Positions 59,290-64,000 of a DNA stretch of 64,000 nt are shown piece by piece. The DNA comes from Pyrenophora tritici-repentis. Taxonomy: Eukaryota; Ascomycota; Dothideomycetes; Pleosporales; Pleosporaceae. Under the pieces are notes generated by a model. That model was not told the DNA's origin and ran no database searches. It was given only the letters and a program-made list of their open reading frames with translations. Location of the stretch: the NCBI RefSeq assembly GCF_003171515.1, contig NC_089391.1, positions 4,154,001 through 4,218,000 on the forward strand, given 5' to 3'. Every line of letters begins with the position of its first letter. Position 1 is the stretch's first letter. The position numbers and the translations under genes were made by a program.

Positions 59290-60000
59290 ATGAATTAGGC
59301 TTCTTAATAGTCAAGATTACGTCTTAGCTTATAGTTATAGGCTTAGAGAAGCCTAGGAAAGCAAAGAAACTACAGCCTAGCGATCGCGAATAGACTACCC
59401 TAGTATAAGCTGTCGGCGCGACGGGAAGCGTATCCCACAATTTACTAAGGAGAACGCTCGCGTAGGGCTTAGAGGCGCTAGATTAGTTCTATTTAACCTA
59501 GATGCAGTGTTATTAAAGCTTAATATAAGGTTGCGTACGCTAACTCTACCACAGCGCGACGACGTCGCGTAGGAGGCAAAGATGCCGCGTAACGCCAAAG
59601 AGCTAGAAGCTTAGACTAAGCTTATTTAATAGAGGATGCAAAGGCGCCTAGGTCTCTCTACAAATTCTCTTAATAAGCAGGTATAGTAGCTAAGTAAAGG
59701 CGCGCAGTAGATAGCGCATAATATAGTGTTGCTACAGAAGGAACAGGCGCGTGTACGATACGTAATTAAAGAGCTTATAAAGCGTAAGAGCCGTAAAAGG
59801 CGGTATATACGGGTAAACGAGAACTTAATAGTTAGCGAGGTATTAGACTTAATTGCTAAGAGGGAGGGTAGTAGTCGTAAGGACGGCGAAACGCCTACGA
59901 AGAGGGTGCGCGCTAAGAGGCACTGCGGCCGTTACAGCGAGGTTAAGCATAATTCCCGCACCTATGAGTTAGAAATAGAGGATACTGTTGAGAAAGAATG
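59290..60000 (+). pseudogene. pogo-5 transposase fragment
   Basis: Begins in the first catalytic motif (NFNELGFLIVKIT; Asp to Asn), skips the middle of the core, then a C-terminal stretch open from 59726 ends in RHCGRYSEVKHNSRTY, a damaged CCHC knuckle matching the pogo-1 and pogo-2 tails. Confidence 0.75.
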
Positions 60001-61664
60001 ACTCTCTCAGTCATGGCATGTAAGTGTGTCAATTGCTAACTATACAAAGCTCGGCTAATATAGAGCGGTGTGGGTCATGTGACTTAGCGTCCTCGTGACA
60101 GGTGACCGGAATATTCTCAACACTCCCCCATAAGCCGATCAGCTGTACCCACTACTTTGTATAGGTCTTGCAGTCGAAGCTTCTTCTCCCTTTATATGCT
60201 TCCACTGAACGCCTTGCATGCACTTTCAACACTCCCCCAGAAGTGCCTTGTCAACAAGAATGAAACCTCCCTGTCACCCTATAGTGGCCGTTACGTTGCG
60301 AGTCCCTCAAGTAAAGTGAGGTATCGGCCGAGTGAAGAGTTGAGGAAAGAAGGTCGAGAAAGAAGGTCGAGAGAGAAGGTCGAGAAAGAGGTCGAGAAAG
60401 AAGGTCGAGAGAATTTTCGCGTTTGAAATCAAGGTAGAATCGATATCACCAACATACCGACTCTCCCTCGACTCCTACGTGAGAGTCAGCGCTCCCTCAG
60501 CTTGGTACTCCCAGTACTCTAGCTGTGTACGCTCCTCTATCCTAGCGCTCCCCTAGCTTAGTACTCCCAGTACTCTAGCTATGTACGCTCTCCTCTCTTG
60601 TTGTCCCGCTCCGTTCCTCCGCTCCTGCCTCCCTTGTCTGTGTCCTATTCAGGGCTCCAGACCCTAACACCCTTATTCTCCCCCATCGTTATATAAGCCT
60701 TTGCTTCTTTGCGTTTATTTAACGAAATCCTTTGGAAAGAAGAAAAAAATCGATCGAGAAATCGGAGAGAGGTCGAGAAAGAAGGTCGAGAAAGAAGGTC
60801 GAGAGAATTTTCGCGTTTGAAAATCAAGGTAGAATCGATATCACCAACATACCGACTCTCCCTCGACTCCTACGTGAGAGTCAGCGCTCCCTCAGCTTGG
60901 TACTCCCAGTACTCTAGCTGTGTACGCTCTCCTCTATCCTAGCGCTCCCCTAGCTTAGTACTCCCAGTACTCTAGCTATGTACGCTCTCCTCTCTTGTTG
61001 TCCCGCTCCGTTCCTCCGCTCCTGCCTCCTTGTCTGTGTCCTATTCAGGGCTCCAGACCCTAACACCCTTATTCTCCCCCATCGTTATATAAGCCTTTGC
61101 TTCTTTGCGTTTATTTAACGAAATCCTTTGGAAAGAAGAAAAAAATCGATCGAGAAATCGGGTGGGGTAGGTGGGTAGCGTTCGAGAGAGTAAAAAAACT
61201 TCGAGCACCGTCAAACGGTAGGTTTTCGAGTTTAAGGAATTGAAAGTAGGTATCTTCGAGACGCTCCCAGCTTCTCCGGACGATAGTCCATTTTTCTTCG
61301 GACTTAATACCCTTCGCGGTAGCCAGGGCGACGGCCCAGTGTCTTCAGGACTTAATACCCTTCGCGGCAGCCAGGGCGACGACCCAGTGTCTTAGAATAT
61401 AGAAGGCGACGACCTCCTGGGTTGTTCTGGCGTAGACACGCATATACCAGCTTGCTGCCCATATCGAAGAAACGACACTCCGGACACTCACAATGCACAC
61501 GCAAGCGCGTAAGCCGGGCTCATAACCTGTTGAGAAAGAATGACTCTCTCAGTCATGGCATGTAAGTGTGTCAATTGCTAACTATACAAAGCTCGGCTAA
61601 TATAGAGCGGTGTGGGTCATGTGACTTAGCGTCCTCGTGACAGGTGACCGGAATATTCTCAACA
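59986..61664 (-). mobile_element. Non-coding LTR element TRIM-1 (copy 2)
   Basis: 137-bp LTRs 59986-60122 and 61528-61664, TSD gatac (59981-59985, 61665-61669). Same family as 13575-15310 in opposite orientation, with the same GGTTATGAGCCCGGC primer site. It lacks the MITE and adjoining sequence (gap near 61250) and contains a tandem duplication of about 395 bp (about 60370-60765 and 60766-61161). Confidence 0.92.
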
Positions 61665-61837
61665 GATACAGATAATAGCGAAGATTCGAAGGTATAATAT
61701 ACTATTGCGTACAGCATAAAAATTATTGTGGTGTTGCGCGGCGTCGTCGCGCAGGCGTGTCGGTGGGGTAGAGCTGCCGACTCGCTCGGGTTGCCGACTC
61801 GCATGGGAAACACGTTATAAGGATAGTTATAATTGTC

Positions 61838-63181
61838 GCGGAAATGGACTTGATGTTGGACGTCAGATGATCACATGATCGGATCGGGTCTTTGAGACTC
61901 CGGATCCGTGCCAAGGGACTGGTCTATTATGTATAAAAACCGGACTAGCTGTCTGATCATTCTGATCCTTAGAGCAATTAATAATCCCACTCTTAAACGA
62001 ATCTAATTAGTGTTATTCTGACTATCATAGTCATAAGCCTAGCGTTTTAAGATCGCAGTATTAATTCTCCCTACTTACCTATTTTACGTTAATTATATAA
62101 TTGGATTATTACTCTGTTTATCTCTCTCGATTTATTACTTCTGTTCTCGTTAAGTCTATTAATTAATCCTGAGACAAAGAGGACTATTATAGATTATGAC
62201 CCTAAAATCCTAGCACCTAATGTTATCCTATACATCTACAAGGACTAGCACCTATAGTTCACGCCGCTTAAGAAACACTCGCGCGATCGCGGAGTCTAGG
62301 AATATATTAACCTAGATGACAACACTCTTATGCCAGCAATTAAATCTCTTAAGTTAGTCTATCTAGCTATTCTACCTAAGCTCGTTAAGCCTACCTCGCC
62401 TACCTTAGAGCTAACGCCCGAATATTAGGTTTCTCTTAAGATGTATAATTATAAGAAGGCAGGCTACTAGCTCGCTATTAAAAATTATAAGGAGGATATT
62501 CGCGTCTAAAAAGTCGTATATAGCAAGTAGGTTAGAAAGACTTTGAATATTGAGAATACTAATAAGTAGATTAATTATATAGCTTCTTTAGACTTACTCC
62601 TAGTAATTACTATATAACTCCTACGCAGAACATCTACTCTATAGGCTATAGTTAGAGAGATTAAGAAGCGTCTCTCGCTATTAGATTTAAACACTAAAAA
62701 CCTCCTCCGTATCTAATACAGGGCTCATTTCGAGAAGGCTAAAACTAGTAAATCTAATATAGATAAATAGCTTACTAATTAGTAGGCTCTCTATATAAAA
62801 GCTTAAGCGTTTAAATTTATAAATTTAAGAGAAATCTTACTATCACTTACTTTGTAGATACGTTAGCGGCAAAGATTGCTCTTAACTAGGCACGTAATTT
62901 GCGATAAATAATTATAGCTGCGTTAGGTATAGGTTAGCGAATTATGAGCCTTAGTAATCTAGCTAGAGTATCTAACTTAACTATAAAAGAGAATAAATTA
63001 TCTAGCAGAAAGGGTAGATTAACAAAAGTGCTCTCTACGTTTAGCGGTAAACTACTTTAAGTAGAGGAAACTCTAAAGAATTTACTAGAGGACTATAGAA
63101 GTATTACCTATATAAGCCTAGTAAGCTATCTTATTATTAGGAGCCTATTAAATACTATAGCCTTTTATTAGTATGATAGTT
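61838..63181 (+). repeat. Copia 5' fragment: LTR and RIP-mutated gag-like region
   Basis: 61838 to about 62020 is an LTR-like block (TGTCGCGGAAATGG start, TATGTATAAAAACC inside) that matches the complement of 63182-63374. 62640-63170 matches the complement of 42240-42764, gag-like with many stops. 62050-62640 has decayed coding sequence that I cannot assign. Confidence 0.6.
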
Positions 63182-63566
63182 GGGATGACACCGATCAGAT
63201 TCGTTCAAGAGTGGGATCATTGATTGCTCTAAGGACCAGAAAGATCAGACGGCTGGTCCGGTATTTGTACATGATGAATCAGTCCCTTGGCACGGATCCG
63301 GAGTCTCAAAGACCCAATCTGATCACGTGATCATCCGACGTCCAACATCAAGTCCATTTCCGCGACACACCCCCTAGTCCGACGCTGTCTCAAAAAGTCG
63401 GACTGCTATTCGCATGATTGGATCACTCATCGTGGTGCCCCTCTATCTTTTTGATCCTCTGTAAGTCAGCCACTAACTGGCGCGCCCCTCTATAGGCATA
63501 AAAGCTGCTCCTCTAGTCGCTTTCGACCATCACACCTTGTTCCTTCGAGCTTTTTTTAAAAAAAAA
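63182..63566. repeat. Little-mutated copy of the Copia-type LTR region
   Basis: GC-normal copy of 43300-43700, and inverted relative to 61838-62020 over the first 190 bp. A TATA-like GGCATAAAAGCTGC lies at about 63508. No partner LTR in the window. Confidence 0.6.
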
Positions 63567-63568
63567 TA

Positions 63569-64000
63569 ACATGGTTGGCAAGCGAGTCGGTCAGGCAAGC
63601 GAGTCGGTCACCCAAAAACACACCAAAAAGCTGAGTTTTGGCAACTCGATATCTCAACAACCACCAAATAGATTTTTCTCAAAGGTTCTACCAGAGCTCT
63701 AGGATTATAACTTTATAAGATTCTATAATTACAGGGCCCTAGCTACTCTAGATATAGAGATATAAAATTTGGGGGCTAAAAAAGCGGGAATTTTTCGTTT
63801 CTGCTTAATAACTCTACAATCAAGTTAGCTATAGCCCTGTAACTATAGAATTTACATGCTTATGTATGTGCAGCTTTACAATAAGATTTTAAGAAAAATC
63901 TATTAGGTGGTTGTTGAGATATCGAGTTGCCAAAACTCAGCTTTTTGGTGTGTTTCTGGGTGACCGACTCGCTTGCCTGACCGACTCGCTTGCCAACCAT
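63569..64000. mobile_element. pogo-type MITE, right end 2 bp beyond the window
   Basis: TA at 63567-63568, then ACATGGTTGGCAAGCGAGTC, two 17-bp GGCAAGCGAGTCGGTCA units, and inverted arms of about 110 bp (the right arm ends CTTGCCAACCAT at base 64000). About 434 bp, non-coding. The outer 19 bp match pogo-2A and pogo-2B. Confidence 0.9.

Larger units (their letters stand above)
59262..61815 (+). mobile_element. 5'-truncated pogo relic pogo-5, split by TRIM-1 copy 2
   Basis: Only the right TIR survives (GACTCGCTCGGGTTGCCGAC ... ACACGT, TA at 61816-61817). The left edge abuts pogo-4, and TRIM-1 copy 2 is inserted near the end with TSD gatac. Confidence 0.7.

Noticed and set aside
1..64000. Host gene, secondary-metabolite cluster or giant cargo transposon
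   Set aside because: Every long ORF that I could interpret belongs to a transposable element; no tyrosine-recombinase captain or metabolic gene is visible.

Overview
The window is transposon-dense, gene-poor DNA of a filamentous ascomycete (Pezizomycotina). I see no host gene that I can support. The assignment rests on Ty3/Gypsy elements with chromodomains, Fot/pogo and Tc1-type DNA transposons, and long A+T-rich relics of the same families full of TAG/TAA stops and C-to-T/G-to-A changes, which is the signature of repeat-induced point mutation (RIP). Genus and species cannot be read from the sequence.

Layout. 1-3383: 5' part of a minus-strand Gypsy (Gypsy-1: partial pol, gag, 5' UTR, probable short LTR). 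3384-4660: AT-rich relic. 4661-15875: a Tc1/mariner-type element (Tc1-1, minus-strand transposase) holding a solo LTR (5576-5792), a complete Gypsy (Gypsy-2, 6113-13281) and a non-coding LTR element (TRIM-1, 13575-15310) that itself carries a MITE. 15930-24024: complete Gypsy-3 with TSD tctac. 24030-27181: Copia-like relic holding an intact pogo element (24447-26290) and a tRNA-derived SINE (26309-26863). 27182-38665: a second Tc1-type element (Tc1-2, plus strand) holding Gypsy-4 (27679-35166, with a second SINE in its 5' LTR and a hAT-like MITE in gag) and pogo-2A (35201-37088). 38668-46740: strongly RIP-mutated Copia relics with decayed pogo copies. 46743-48982: a very small TRIM with 65-bp LTRs, split by pogo-2B, whose protein is identical to that of pogo-2A. 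48983-57437: RIP-mutated Copia, a RIP-mutated Gypsy with both LTRs (50110-55726) and LTR-like fragments. 57438-61815: decayed pogo copies, one split by a second TRIM-1 family copy. 61838-64000: Copia 5' fragments and a pogo-type MITE that runs off the end of the window.

The elements act as self-contained replication units. Gypsy gag ORFs end in a small set of frameshift signals that put pol in the -1 frame. Gypsy-4 looks self-primed and carries an antisense Zn2Cys6-like ORF. pogo transposases recognise TIRs built from tandem ~17-bp subterminal repeats that a MITE shares. Target-site duplications give a readable nesting order: RIP-mutated Copia and Gypsy are oldest, then Tc1 and decayed pogo, then Gypsy-2, Gypsy-3, Gypsy-4 and the TRIMs, then SINE B, MITEs and pogo-2A/2B.

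The most notable points are the conserved gag-pol frameshift module, the antisense zinc-cluster ORF with a RIP-mutated plus-strand counterpart at 56943-57350, the mismatched U3 regions of Gypsy-4, the paired tRNA-SINEs with perfect TSDs, and the 65-bp-LTR TRIM.
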